A stretch of DNA of 64,000 nt, from the NCBI RefSeq assembly GCF_900110245.1, contig NZ_FOCZ01000004.1:496001-560000 (forward strand), read 5' to 3'. This DNA comes from Niastella yeongjuensis (lineage in GTDB: Bacteria > Bacteroidota > Bacteroidia > Chitinophagales > Chitinophagaceae). Under the pieces are notes generated by a model. It worked only from the letters and a program-made list of their open reading frames with translations, was not told the origin of the DNA and did no database searches. This document shows positions 8,239-17,032 of the stretch, piece after piece (position 1 is the first letter of the stretch; every line of letters begins with the position of its first letter). A program made the translations under genes and the position numbers.

Positions 8239-9414
8239 ATGTTGCGCGGTAACAATAAAAAATCTACAGCTTATCTTCCCTATAACCAGGTAAAGTTGGT
8301 CAGGGGTGGCAGGGAATATTTTTCTGTGCTCACCCGGTTGATCGAAATGGCGCAACACTCCATACACCTGCAGGTGTATATTTATGAAGATGATGAAACC
8401 GGCCGACTGGTAGGCAATGCCCTGATGGCTGCTGCCAAACGAGGCGTTAGTGTTTACCTGCTGGCCGATGGCTATGCTTCAAAAGAATTATCGGCCGGAT
8501 TTATAAAAGCAATACAAACAGCCGGCGTTAATTTCCGTTTTTTTGAACCCCTCTTAAAAAGCGAACATTTTTATTTTGGCCGCCGTATGCACCACAAGGT
8601 ACTGGTGGTAGATGGCCATTTTGGATTGGTAGGCGGCATCAACATCAGCAATCGCTACAATGATATGGACGATGAACCGGCCTGGCTCGATTGGGCCCTG
8701 TATGTAGAAGGACCAGCCGCCGGTGTGTTGTTCAGCATTTGTACCGATGTTTGGGCCAGGCCTGGCCAGGTATCGCTAAAAAGATCGCTGCGGAATAACC
8801 TGCCCATTTTCCCCAATTCCGGCCATACCCCGCTTCGCATTCGCCGGAACGATTGGGTAAAAAGCAAGAACCAGATCTCACGCAGTTATATCGATATGCT
8901 GAAGAAGGCTTCTTCGAACGTGATCATTATGTCGGGGTATTTTTTACCAGGTACCATCATCAGACACCACCTGTCGCGGGCTGCCAAACGCAATATCGAT
9001 ATCCAGGTTATTGTAGCCGGCAAATCGGATGTACCGCTGGCCAAACATGCCGAACGGTATATGTACCGCTGGATGTTGAAGCGCAATATCAGGTTGTATG
9101 AATATACCAAGGCGGTATTGCACGGTAAAATGGCCACCCGCGATAAAAAATGGGTAACTATCGGGAGCTACAACGTCAATGACATCAGCGCCTATGCCAG
9201 CGTGGAACTGAATATAGATGTGAACGATGCAGAATTCGCCACCCTGGTGCAGGGTAAACTGGAAGCCGTTATAAAAAACGACTGCGTGTTGGTAACGCAG
9301 GAGGCATTCAATAAAAAGTTCAACCTCTTTCAGCGGTTTATTCAATATTGTTCATACTGGCTGGTGCGGATCATCGTTTACCTGTTCACCTTCTACTTTA
9401 AGCAAAGCAGATAA
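8239..9414 (+). CDS. Phospholipase D-like protein, probable cardiolipin synthase
   Basis: About 391 residues from the ATG at 8239; a GTG at 8212 would add nine residues with no family support. Two HKD motifs are present: HHKVLVVDGHFGLVGG (H118, K120, D125) and HGKMATRDKKWVTIGSYN near residue 300, each followed by the conserved G-S/G-G and N. That is the two-site architecture of cardiolipin synthases, which join two phosphatidylglycerols or a related donor pair. It lacks the two N-terminal membrane helices of the ClsA type, so it is closer to the ClsB/short type; the C-terminal ~20 residues are hydrophobic. It converges with the next gene, the stop codons being one base apart. Confidence 0.82.
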   Translation: MLRGNNKKSTAYLPYNQVKLVRGGREYFSVLTRLIEMAQHSIHLQVYIYEDDETGRLVGNALMAAAKRGVSVYLLADGYASKELSAGFIKAIQTAGVNFRFFEPLLKSEHFYFGRRMHHKVLVVDGHFGLVGGINISNRYNDMDDEPAWLDWALYVEGPAAGVLFSICTDVWARPGQVSLKRSLRNNLPIFPNSGHTPLRIRRNDWVKSKNQISRSYIDMLKKASSNVIIMSGYFLPGTIIRHHLSRAAKRNIDIQVIVAGKSDVPLAKHAERYMYRWMLKRNIRLYEYTKAVLHGKMATRDKKWVTIGSYNVNDISAYASVELNIDVNDAEFATLVQGKLEAVIKNDCVLVTQEAFNKKFNLFQRFIQYCSYWLVRIIVYLFTFYFKQSR

Positions 9415-9415
9415 G

Positions 9416-10423
9416 CTACTCTCCCTTGATCCGGTGCAGCATCGACTTAAACACCGCCTTGTCCCAATTGGCGAAGCGCCCGCGCTGTACCACCATGTTA
9501 TTGCCATAGGGCCGTTGCAGGTAATAATGAAAAACAAATCCGGCTCTTGGCTTATACCAGCCTGTCATTTGTCCAAACCGGAGGTCGTTGAACACAAGGC
9601 TGTTCCCTTCCCTTTCAATGGTATAATAACCCTGGGAGAAAATAAACAGGTCTTTCAGTTCATCCAGGTCTTTTACGGGGTTTAATAAGGAATCGTTACG
9701 GGGGAAATAAGTGAAATCGACATCCTCCTTTCTATCGAACACCGACCGATAGCCGATGTGATAGCCCTTGTCATCTTCCAACACCACATACCACAACAGG
9801 TTATTCAAAGGCGTGGGCGTGGTAAAATGCCGCCGGTAGGTAATATTTTTTTTTCCGGTAGCCCGGTATACCGCCGCTTCTACAATCGATTTATTTACCA
9901 CATCAATGATCAGATAGAAAATACACCAACCAATGGAAATGGCTGCCCAGCGTTTTCTTTTGTGATCTGTTCTCATGAACAGCAACGCAATGGTAACCAC
10001 CAGTGGTAAAATAGTAAACAATGGATCGGCCACAAACATGGCATGCACACAAAACCGCTTGTGCGAGAAAGGCTCCAGTAAACCCGTTCCATAGGCATTG
10101 AAGCAGTCAAGCGCCAAATGCGTCATTAATTCCGTGGCAAAAAACCAAACCCAGGTTGTAAAAGCAATATTATGTGGCCGTCGCCATTTATCAGCCAGCC
10201 AGGCCAGCAAAGGCGAAACAAGCACCAGGAATAATAAGGAATGGGTAATGCCCCGGTGAGCGATCAGGTCGCGGGTAGTAGGCATCCAGAAAGAGGCAAC
10301 AAAATCAATATCGGGCAGGCTTTGCGCCACTGCGCCCAGTAACAAAGCCCGCTTGCCGAACTTCTTACCAATAAACACTTCACCAATACAAGCACCTAAA
10401 ACTATATGCGTAAGTGAATCCAT
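9416..10423 (-). CDS. YdjM/YbcI-type membrane-bound metal-dependent hydrolase family protein
   Basis: 335 residues. It begins MDSLTHIVLGACIGEVFIGK and continues with LPDIDF and HRGITHSLLF, the His/Asp pattern that defines this family (DUF457-like). Several membrane segments cover residues ~60-210, and the C-terminal ~120 residues are soluble. Biochemical activity of the family is poorly defined; the E. coli YdjM member is under LexA control, but I see nothing that shows such control here. Its 3' end nearly touches that of the phospholipase D-like gene. Confidence 0.8.
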   Translation of the reverse strand: MDSLTHIVLGACIGEVFIGKKFGKRALLLGAVAQSLPDIDFVASFWMPTTRDLIAHRGITHSLLFLVLVSPLLAWLADKWRRPHNIAFTTWVWFFATELMTHLALDCFNAYGTGLLEPFSHKRFCVHAMFVADPLFTILPLVVTIALLFMRTDHKRKRWAAISIGWCIFYLIIDVVNKSIVEAAVYRATGKKNITYRRHFTTPTPLNNLLWYVVLEDDKGYHIGYRSVFDRKEDVDFTYFPRNDSLLNPVKDLDELKDLFIFSQGYYTIEREGNSLVFNDLRFGQMTGWYKPRAGFVFHYYLQRPYGNNMVVQRGRFANWDKAVFKSMLHRIKGE

Positions 10424-10435
10424 TCCGCCAAGTTA

Positions 10436-10666
10436 GTTTAAAGTTTAAAGTTTTAAGTTTAAAGTTATTAGGTTCGTAGGTTATTAAGTTCGTTGGTTAT
10501 TGAGTTCGTAGGTTGTTGGGGTATTGAGTTCGTAGTTCTCGGCTGTCGCGGCTGTTGCCTCGCCCGCTGAAGCCTTGGCATAGGAGGGCCTGCTGCCTTT
10601 CCTCTCTGCCCTCTGCCCTTCAGCCTTCTGCCCTCTGCCTTCTGCCCTCTGCCCTTCAGCCCCTTT
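10436..10666. repeat. Cluster of short-word intergenic repeats and a dispersed hairpin element
   Basis: Three word families follow each other: AGTTTAAAGTTTTAAG (10436-10466), GTTCGTAGGTTATTAAG variants (10470-10535) and CTTCTGCCCTCTGCC variants (10590-10665). Between them, 10561-10587 carries on the minus strand CCTCCTATGCCAAGGCTTC followed by AGCG, nearly the same as 24851-24873. A 62-codon minus-strand frame crossing this stretch is low complexity and not a gene. Confidence 0.8.
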
Positions 10667-10762
10667 CAACAAAAAATGCTATATTAGTACCAGAGGGGAA
10701 ATCCAACCACTAAGTGGGGAATTTCGTTTAACCGGTACCATTACTTGCCATATCCATTTACC

Positions 10763-12079
10763 ATGACAACATTACTTATTGTCTTTACCTGCATCATTGC
10801 CCTGGTGCTGCTGATATCCTGGGCAAAATTCAATCCATTTTTAGCCTTTCTCATCGTTTCCATAGGTGCGGGCCTTTGGCTGGGCATCCCATTGAACAAG
10901 ATCACTACTTCTGTACAAAAGGGCATTGGCGATACACTGGGTTCGCTGGTAGTGATCATTGGCCTGGGCGCCATGCTGGGAAAACTGGTAGCAGAAAGCG
11001 GCGCCGCGCAAAAGATCACCCAGGTGCTCATGCGCACTTTTGGGGAGAAACATCTGCAGTGGGCTTTAATGGTAACTGGTTTTGTGGTAGGTATTCCCCT
11101 GTATTATAATGTGGGTTTTGTATTAATGGTACCGCTGATCTTTTCGGTAGTATACCAGTACAAATTGCCGGCCGTATACATTGGCCTGCCCATGCTGGCT
11201 GCCTTATCGGTAACCCATGGCTTTTTACCGCCCCACCCGTCGCCTACGGCACTGGTATCGCAGCTAAAAGCCAACATGGGACTTACGTTGATGTATGGCA
11301 TCATGCTGGCAATACCTGCTATCATTGTGGCCGGTCCGCTGTTTGCCAAAACCCTGAAGCATATCCGCAGTGAACCGCTGCAAACCTTTCAATCGAAAGT
11401 GATCCCTGCCGAACAGTTGCCGCATGCAGGCAACAGCTTTTTAACCGCCCTGCTGCCCGTGATCTTACTGACCATTACTACTATTATTCCACTGGTCACC
11501 ACTTTGTCGGGCCCTTCGAAACAAGCGAATGATTTTATCAGCGACCCGGTGATCGTAATGCTGCTGTCACTGCTGGTGGCTACTTTTACCCTGGGCATTC
11601 ATACCGGCCGGTCAATAAAAGCGATCATGGACATTTATGGCGATGCTATAAAAGATGTAGCGCTGATCTTACTGGTGGTTGCCGGTGCGGGTGTGCTGAA
11701 ACAGGTATTTACCGATAGTGGTGTAAGTACCACCATTGCGGACAGTATAAAAGACTGGCCCATGCATCCGTTGTTACTGGGCTGGCTGATAGCCGCTGTT
11801 ATCCGCATTTGTGTGGGCTCGGCTACTGTGGCCGGACTCACAGCTGCCGGAATTATCGGGCCAATTATTCCACAAATGCACGTAAATGCCAACCTGATGG
11901 TGCTGTCGATTGGTGCCGGCAGTTTATTCTTCTCCCATGTAAATGATTCCGGTTTCTGGATGTATAAAGAATATTTCAACCTCAGCATTCGCGATACCAT
12001 CCGCTCCTGGTCAATGATGGAGACCATTGTATCTGTAATGGGGCTCATCGGGGTTTTGATCATGGATATTTTTGTATAA
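10763..12079 (+). CDS. GntP-family gluconate/D-serine-type proton symporter
   Basis: About 438 residues from the ATG at 10763; an in-frame TTG at 10745 adds six residues without support. It has around twelve hydrophobic segments and GntP-family motifs: ISWAKFNPFLAFLIVSIGAGL, GIGDTLGSLVVIIGLGAMLGK near residue 60, LPPHPSPTALV near 160, and VGSATVAGLTAAGII and HVNDSGFWM towards the C-terminus. The family imports gluconate-like acids, and one member (DsdX) imports D-serine. The gene 51 bp downstream encodes a D-serine dehydratase/D-threonine aldolase-type enzyme, which favours a D-amino-acid substrate over gluconate here (inference). Confidence 0.88.
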   Translation: MTTLLIVFTCIIALVLLISWAKFNPFLAFLIVSIGAGLWLGIPLNKITTSVQKGIGDTLGSLVVIIGLGAMLGKLVAESGAAQKITQVLMRTFGEKHLQWALMVTGFVVGIPLYYNVGFVLMVPLIFSVVYQYKLPAVYIGLPMLAALSVTHGFLPPHPSPTALVSQLKANMGLTLMYGIMLAIPAIIVAGPLFAKTLKHIRSEPLQTFQSKVIPAEQLPHAGNSFLTALLPVILLTITTIIPLVTTLSGPSKQANDFISDPVIVMLLSLLVATFTLGIHTGRSIKAIMDIYGDAIKDVALILLVVAGAGVLKQVFTDSGVSTTIADSIKDWPMHPLLLGWLIAAVIRICVGSATVAGLTAAGIIGPIIPQMHVNANLMVLSIGAGSLFFSHVNDSGFWMYKEYFNLSIRDTIRSWSMMETIVSVMGLIGVLIMDIFV

Positions 12080-12130
12080 TCAGGGAACCTGCTAAAGTCA
12101 TTACCTTTGATTCCATCGAAATACACACCA

Positions 12131-13240
12131 ATGGAAAATAACTGGTATTTGATCGAGGATATTGACAAACTGGATACGCCCGCCCTGGTAATATTTCCTG
12201 AACGGGTAAAGGCAAACATCAATACCCTGAAGGCAATGATCGATGATCCGCAACGGCTGCGCCCGCATGCAAAGACCCACAAAACAAAAGAAGCCACACA
12301 ACTGATGCTGGCAGCGGGTATCACCAAATTCAAATGCGCCACCATTGCGGAAGCAGAAATGCTGGGGATGTGCGGGGCGCCTGATGTGGTACTGGCTTAT
12401 CAGCCCGTTGGTCCCAAACTGGAACGCTTTGTAAAGGTAACGCAACAATATCCCAATACGTTTTACTCCTGCCTGGTTGATAATATCCCCAGCGCCTCTG
12501 CCATTGGGGAAGCATTTGCGGCGGTGGGTGCTGCCATTGCCGTATACATCGATTTAAATGTTGGGCAGAACCGCACCGGCATAACGCCGGGTGAAAAAGC
12601 CATTGAGTTGTACAAATATTGTGCGAACACAAAAGGCCTGTCAATAGCCGGCCTGCATGCTTACGATGGTCATACCCGCGGCACGCTGGCAGAACGCACG
12701 GCCCAGAGTAATGAGGCTTATGCCAAAGTGGAAGACCTCTTGCAGGCATTACAATCGACCGGTTATCCGAACATAAAAGTAATTGCCGGCGGCTCGCCCA
12801 GTTTTCCCATTCACGCCAAACGGGGGCAGGTGGAATGCAGTCCGGGTACGTTTATTTTCTGGGATAAAAGCTACCAGGACCAAAATACTGAACAACCTTT
12901 TCAGATTGCTGCGATCGTTGTAACCCGTGTGGTTTCATTGCCCAACGATACCCATATTTGTGTTGACCTGGGGCATAAATCCATTGCTGCCGAAAACGAG
13001 CTCTCCAAACGGGTTTTCTTTATAAATGCACCGGAGCTAAAAGCCATATCTCATAGCGAAGAACACCTGGTATTACAAGCAGGTGAAGGCCATTCCTATA
13101 AACCTGGTGATGTGTTGTACGGAATTCCCATTCATGTTTGTCCAACCGTTGCGCTGCATGAAAGAGGATATACTGTTGAGAATGGGAAACTCAGTGATGA
13201 ATGGAAGATAATTGCGCGGGACAGGAAGATCAGTTTATAG
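12131..13240 (+). CDS. D-serine dehydratase / D-threonine aldolase-family PLP enzyme
   Basis: About 369 residues from the ATG at 12131; an upstream TTG adds eight residues. It has the fold-type III (alanine-racemase-like) barrel with RPHAKTHKTKEA, where K48 is the expected PLP lysine, then AGGSPSFP near residue 225 and a C-terminal metal-binding domain with PIHVCPTVALHE. The H-x-C spacing in that motif resembles the zinc ligands of eukaryotic D-serine dehydratase (from memory), whereas D-threonine aldolases use H-x-D. With the GntP transporter 51 bp upstream it forms a plausible import-and-degrade pair for D-serine or a related beta-hydroxy-D-amino acid. Activity on D-threonine cannot be excluded. 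Confidence 0.85.
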   Translation: MENNWYLIEDIDKLDTPALVIFPERVKANINTLKAMIDDPQRLRPHAKTHKTKEATQLMLAAGITKFKCATIAEAEMLGMCGAPDVVLAYQPVGPKLERFVKVTQQYPNTFYSCLVDNIPSASAIGEAFAAVGAAIAVYIDLNVGQNRTGITPGEKAIELYKYCANTKGLSIAGLHAYDGHTRGTLAERTAQSNEAYAKVEDLLQALQSTGYPNIKVIAGGSPSFPIHAKRGQVECSPGTFIFWDKSYQDQNTEQPFQIAAIVVTRVVSLPNDTHICVDLGHKSIAAENELSKRVFFINAPELKAISHSEEHLVLQAGEGHSYKPGDVLYGIPIHVCPTVALHERGYTVENGKLSDEWKIIARDRKISL

Positions 13241-13243
13241 TTC

Positions 13244-13298
13244 TAAATTGAAAGTTCAAAGTTTAAAGTTCCTTGTTCTGAATTCTTAGTTCTGAGCG
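13244..13298. repeat. Short-word intergenic repeats
   Basis: ATTGAAAGTTCAAAGTTTAAAG (the CTTTAAACTTT family reversed), then TTCTGAATTCTTAGTTCTGAG. Both families also occur at 6430-6496 in inverse orientation. Confidence 0.65.
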
Positions 13299-13383
13299 CA
13301 GCGAAGAATAATCCGCGCTGAGGTGTATTTGCTTACAGCTAATTTCTTAATTCACGATTGTCACTATATAAAAAGATATCACA

Positions 13384-14448
13384 ATGATTAAAGTAGGGCT
13401 GGTTGGTTTCGGCATTTCCGCTAAGGTATTCCATGCGCCTTTTATCACTACCAACAACAACTATCAACTGGTTAGTGTGTTAGAACGGAATAAACAGGAA
13501 TCAAAAGCATTATATCCTTTTGTGCGGGTGGTTAAAACTATTGAAGAGGTGGTGCAAAACGAGGAGATAGATCTGATAGTGATCACCACGCCCAATGAAA
13601 CACATTTCCCTTATGCCAAGGCCGCCCTGGAAGCCGGTAAACATGTGGTGCTGGAAAAACCGGTTACCAACACCTCAAAGGAAGCTTTGGCATTACTGGA
13701 GATCGCCAATAGCAATAGTGTAGTGTTGAGCGTTTACCAGAACCGTCGTTATGTGAGCGATTTTTACACCATCAAAGAGATCCTGGATAAACAACTGCTG
13801 GGCGAGGTACACACCTTTGAAGGGCATTACGATCGTTACCGTGCCGAAGCGCGCCCCCAGGCCTGGCGCGAACATGTACTGCCAGGCAGCGGTATCCTGT
13901 TCGATCTGGGCCCCCACCTGCTTGACCAGGTATTGTATTTATTCGGTATCCCCCATACCATTACAGCTGATATCCGCCAACAACGTCCGCATGCCAAAGT
14001 AGATGATTACTTTGACCTGCGCCTCGATTATGGCTTTTTAAAAGTAATACTGCAGGCCGGCATGCTGGTGCGGGAACCCGGACCGCGTTACCTGATCCAT
14101 GGCACCAAAGGCTCATTTGTAAAATCAGGCGAAGACCCACAGGAAGCCCTGCTGCGGGCCGGTGAATTACCGGTGGGTGAAAACTGGGGCAAAGAAAGTG
14201 AAGACATTTATGGCGTGTTACATACAGAATTGAACGGACAAATCATCCGCCAACACTACCCTTCCCATAAAGGGGATTATGCGGCCTATTACAAAAACCT
14301 GTATGACAGCCTGGCAAACGATAAACCGGTTAAGGAAAGAATAGAACATGGCTATAATACCATCCGGCTGATAGAACTGGCTTTTGAAAGCCATAAAAAA
14401 CAATGTACCATTCCCTGTACGGATCTTCTAAAAGTTGAATATAGATAG
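13384..14448 (+). CDS. Gfo/Idh/MocA-family NAD(P)-dependent oxidoreductase
   Basis: 354 residues. The N-terminal Rossmann fold starts at once (VGLVGFGISAKVFHAPFI) and carries VITTPNETHFPYAKAALEAGKHVVLEKPV with the conserved EKP lysine near residue 97. The second domain has the dehydrogenase motif PGSGILFDLGPHLLDQVLYLFG with an active-site His. It is close to the YdgJ/scyllo-inositol-dehydrogenase branch by overall look; the substrate is probably a sugar or polyol but cannot be named. It stands alone, converging with a cupin gene whose 3' end is 3 bp away. Confidence 0.9.
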   Translation: MIKVGLVGFGISAKVFHAPFITTNNNYQLVSVLERNKQESKALYPFVRVVKTIEEVVQNEEIDLIVITTPNETHFPYAKAALEAGKHVVLEKPVTNTSKEALALLEIANSNSVVLSVYQNRRYVSDFYTIKEILDKQLLGEVHTFEGHYDRYRAEARPQAWREHVLPGSGILFDLGPHLLDQVLYLFGIPHTITADIRQQRPHAKVDDYFDLRLDYGFLKVILQAGMLVREPGPRYLIHGTKGSFVKSGEDPQEALLRAGELPVGENWGKESEDIYGVLHTELNGQIIRQHYPSHKGDYAAYYKNLYDSLANDKPVKERIEHGYNTIRLIELAFESHKKQCTIPCTDLLKVEYR

Positions 14449-14451
14449 CAT

Positions 14452-14928
14452 TTAATCGAACTTAAGGGACGGGCCTACTATTTCCATACCATGCATCCGG
14501 TACAGCCGTTCAAAATCGCGCAGGGTACCATCGGGTAACTGACTGGCTTGTTGATAGAATTCATCCATGGTACCGGCGGGCTGATACACAACAAGCATAC
14601 GGCCATTGGCATCGCCTACTTTGGCAAAAGTGTGTGGAATTTGTCGGGGCGCGTATACGGAATCACCGGTTTTGGCATTAAAAATATCGTCCCCGATCTT
14701 GAAAATAAATTCGCCTTCTAAAATGTAAAACCATTCATCCTGCGTGTAGTGAAAATGAAAAGGCGGACCACCTTTTGCCATCTTAGTAGTATCATACACA
14801 CATAGTCCGCTCCTGCTGTCCATTGCTGATACTTTGCATTCAAAACTGCCACCCAAAAAAGTGATTGATTCATTAAAACGATCCTGACCGGCATCCACTT
14901 TAAAGCCGTGCGTAGCTTTGGTTTCCAT
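14452..14928 (-). CDS. Cupin-domain protein
   Basis: 158 residues. One cupin barrel is visible at residues ~50-120: PPFHFHYTQDEWFYILEGEFIFKIG, giving the H-x-H...E metal-binding pattern of motif 1, then TGDSVYAPRQIPHTFAKVG with the motif 2 histidine. The family contains dioxygenases, isomerases and binding proteins; there is nothing here to choose among them. It is on the same strand as the small secreted protein upstream but separated from it by a terminator, so it probably has its own promoter. Confidence 0.85.
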   Translation of the reverse strand: METKATHGFKVDAGQDRFNESITFLGGSFECKVSAMDSRSGLCVYDTTKMAKGGPPFHFHYTQDEWFYILEGEFIFKIGDDIFNAKTGDSVYAPRQIPHTFAKVGDANGRMLVVYQPAGTMDEFYQQASQLPDGTLRDFERLYRMHGMEIVGPSLKFD

Positions 14929-14961
14929 GATTTTTTGGTTAAAATAACCCTATACGCATGC

Positions 14962-15021
14962 AAAAAGCAGTCCCCCCACCTTAGCTCGTCCGCCAGCTGG
15001 CAGCAAGTTTGGTGGGGGGAC
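14962..15021 (-). terminator. Intrinsic terminator built from a repeat element
   Basis: On the minus strand GTCCCCCCACC (plus 15011-15021) pairs with GGTGGGGGGAC (plus 14970-14980), an 11-bp stem, and the stem is followed by TGCTTTTTG. The loop contains GCCAGCTGGC, the same core as the repeat near 56406. It lies just after the stop of the small secreted protein gene. Confidence 0.7.
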
Positions 15022-15041
15022 CCAATCATTTGAAAACAGTA

Positions 15042-15416
15042 TTAATTCCCTACTACAGACAGATCATTGATGTCGTATTTTACCGCAGGTGGCGCATCGT
15101 ACATCATGCAGGTTATACAATCATTCCCTTTTGACGGACTGATCTTAAACTTAATGGTAGCACCCGCTTTTATACCACCTGGTAGTTTGCAGGGATTGCT
15201 GGCATTAAACACATTATCGTATTGAGCGTTGTTGTTCGATTGGTCTTTCCAGCCATCTTCGCCAATTGAATTGTTGTTCAACACCTGCACAATATAGCTG
15301 GCGCATGAAATTCTTATCACCTTGCCTTGCAAATACTCATCGGGTTTTTGAGATTTGTGGCACTTTGATGATAAAGTTGGCATGGCAGCCAACGCAATAA
15401 ATACTAATAACTTCAT
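15042..15416 (-). CDS. Small exported protein of unknown function
   Basis: 124 residues beginning MKLLVFIALAAMPTLSSKCHKSQ, a short signal peptide with a cysteine at residue 19 that could be a lipidation site, although the preceding SSK is a poor lipobox. The mature part has several cysteines (near residues 38, 76, 99, 102) that could form disulphides. I do not recognise a family. It is followed by a strong terminator, which supports it as a single expressed gene. Confidence 0.7.
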   Translation of the reverse strand: MKLLVFIALAAMPTLSSKCHKSQKPDEYLQGKVIRISCASYIVQVLNNNSIGEDGWKDQSNNNAQYDNVFNASNPCKLPGGIKAGATIKFKISPSKGNDCITCMMYDAPPAVKYDINDLSVVGN

Positions 15417-15481
15417 ATCGGTTTCCTTTTAGTAATTGACTGGTGAAGCAGGCACATCGTTGCACAAGTCGCTGTTAAAAT

Positions 15482-16468
15482 CTAGATGCCGGCAATTAAC
15501 AAATTACATCCCCTGATGTCGCTGGTATCCATACGACCCAGTATTTCAAAACTTCCATCAGGAGTTACCGTACCTACATCGTCAGTGGCAATAAAAGAAC
15601 AGGAATACAGGTTGGCCAGGTCAATGATATTGATCACCCCGCTGCCGGATATCCGAACATCGAGCGGGTCATCATCCTGTCGTACCAGCACTTTCATCCA
15701 CGGCGGACAATCGAACAACCCATGGCCGTATGAATAAGCTTGTGAGAGCAGTTCCGTCATACCATACTCCGAATGTATCAACGGGGTTTTAAAGGCCGTG
15801 CTCAGGATGTCATGCACTTCCTCGCGGGTCATTTCGCGGCGGCGGCCCTTCATACCCCCGGTTTCCATCACTACGGTATGCTTCAACGGCATGGGGTACT
15901 GCTCCGCAAAATCAAGCAGGCCAAAGGTAACGCCGATTAATAAGGTCTTTTGTCCCTTTTTTTCCAGTTCCTGTAATACGGATGCCAGCTTTTCATGCTC
16001 ATATAAATAAAAACCGCTTTGTGCATGACCGCTCAGTTTGATCATTTCATTCACCATTACCACCAGGGACGAGTTCTGGCGCTCGAGATAGGCCGGTAAC
16101 AGCCCTATCACACACCAGTCCTGTACGGGGCCGTAAAACTGCTCCCAGGCCTGTAAAAAACTACGGCGGTAAATACCCAGGTCCTTTACATAGTGGCGGC
16201 TGTTGATGGTTTGGGTGGTGCCGCTGCTCTCAAAAACGGCTTCCGGTTCAAAAACAGTAGTCTTTATATCGGCTGTTTTAAAGAACCGGATGGGTAAAAA
16301 GGGGATTTGATCAATTGAACGCACGGCCGACCCAACTGTTGACAGCGCATTTACGTAATGCTGATAAATAGCATTATTATTGTACTGAAATTGGAACACT
16401 TCGAGCGCCAATTGTTCAAAATCAACTGGTTCAAGGGTAAAAATTTTATCTTCTATTTCACAAATCAT
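15482..16468 (-). CDS. LuxE-family acyl-protein synthetase / PaaK-like ligase
   Basis: About 328 residues from the ATG at 16466-16468. A longer frame begins at 16630 but its extra 54 residues overlap the divergent lipoprotein gene and look untranslated. Family signs are QIPFLPIRFFKTADIKT, the adenylate-forming motif FESSGTTQTINSRHYV and the C-terminal HSEYGMTELLSQAY. LuxE activates a fatty acid as acyl-AMP and holds it on a cysteine for reduction by LuxC. No LuxC-like reductase lies nearby, so the physiological partner is unknown. It is divergent from a lipoprotein gene with a 50-bp spacer. Confidence 0.85.
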   Translation of the reverse strand: MICEIEDKIFTLEPVDFEQLALEVFQFQYNNNAIYQHYVNALSTVGSAVRSIDQIPFLPIRFFKTADIKTTVFEPEAVFESSGTTQTINSRHYVKDLGIYRRSFLQAWEQFYGPVQDWCVIGLLPAYLERQNSSLVVMVNEMIKLSGHAQSGFYLYEHEKLASVLQELEKKGQKTLLIGVTFGLLDFAEQYPMPLKHTVVMETGGMKGRRREMTREEVHDILSTAFKTPLIHSEYGMTELLSQAYSYGHGLFDCPPWMKVLVRQDDDPLDVRISGSGVINIIDLANLYSCSFIATDDVGTVTPDGSFEILGRMDTSDIRGCNLLIAGI

Positions 16469-16492
16469 AATTTTATTGCAGACTTTAGGCTT

Positions 16493-16500
16493 TAAATTTG
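16493..16500 (+). promoter_or_regulatory. Putative -7 promoter element
   Basis: TAAATTTG, an exact TAnnTTTG match, 18 bp upstream of the ATG at 16519. A TTG lies at 16476-16478, closer than the usual -33 distance, so only the -7 half is convincing. Confidence 0.5.
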
Positions 16501-16518
16501 TCACGACAATAACAACAT

Positions 16519-16989
16519 ATGCAAAAGCTTGTTTTATATAGCGTCCTTGGCTTATCCTTTGCCTTACTATTGGTTGTTGCCTGCAGCAAAGATAAGTTCC
16601 AGACCAAGCCCTCCATCGAAATAAAATCAATTAGTCCGAACCCGCTGCCCAAGGGTGGAAATCTGATCATTGATTTAGAGTATACGGATAAAGAAGGGGA
16701 CCTCGCCACTGATTCGGCCATCTATATAAGAAAGATACGCATCAATCAACGGCCAGTGGGCCAAACCGTTCGCGACAGCTTTTGGATGCCATTGCCCGGG
16801 GAAATACCCAATAACACAAAAGGAACAGTACGGCTTACGCTTGACTGGGAAAATTATGCTAAATCTGCTGCCAACCCTCCGGGCAATCCACCACCACCCG
16901 ACTCTCTTATCTTTAGGATCAGCATGCGGGATGCTTCCAAAAACGCAAGTGATACCGTAGAAAGTGGGCTTATTATTGTTGAACAATAA
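16519..16989 (+). CDS. Lipoprotein of unknown function
   Basis: 156 residues with the signal peptide MQKLVLYSVLGLSFALLLVV and lipobox VVAC at residue 22. The mature part reads as a single beta-rich domain (IEIKSISPNPLPKGGNLIIDLEYTDKEGDL) with a proline-rich loop (NPPGNPPPPDS) and ends VESGLIIVEQ; this resembles small PKD/cadherin-like lipoproteins of Chitinophagaceae. Function is unknown. The next gene follows by 43 bp on the same strand, so they may be co-transcribed. Confidence 0.8.
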   Translation: MQKLVLYSVLGLSFALLLVVACSKDKFQTKPSIEIKSISPNPLPKGGNLIIDLEYTDKEGDLATDSAIYIRKIRINQRPVGQTVRDSFWMPLPGEIPNNTKGTVRLTLDWENYAKSAANPPGNPPPPDSLIFRISMRDASKNASDTVESGLIIVEQ

Positions 16990-17032
16990 CTAAAAAAATA
17001 GCTTTTATTCATTCGCCGTTTCGTGTTGAAGG

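Noticed and set aside
10484-10672. Small protein gene on the minus strand (62 codons)
   Set aside because: It is a translation of CTGCCCTCTGCC and GCCAAGGCTTC repeats; the product is low complexity with no start context.
11635-12345. 236-codon minus-strand frame opposite the GntP and PLP-enzyme genes
   Set aside because: Shadow frame crossing two well-supported genes; hydrophobic content mirrors the transporter codons.
16469-16630. N-terminal extension of the LuxE-like protein
   Set aside because: It overlaps the divergent lipoprotein gene and its promoter element, and has no family similarity.
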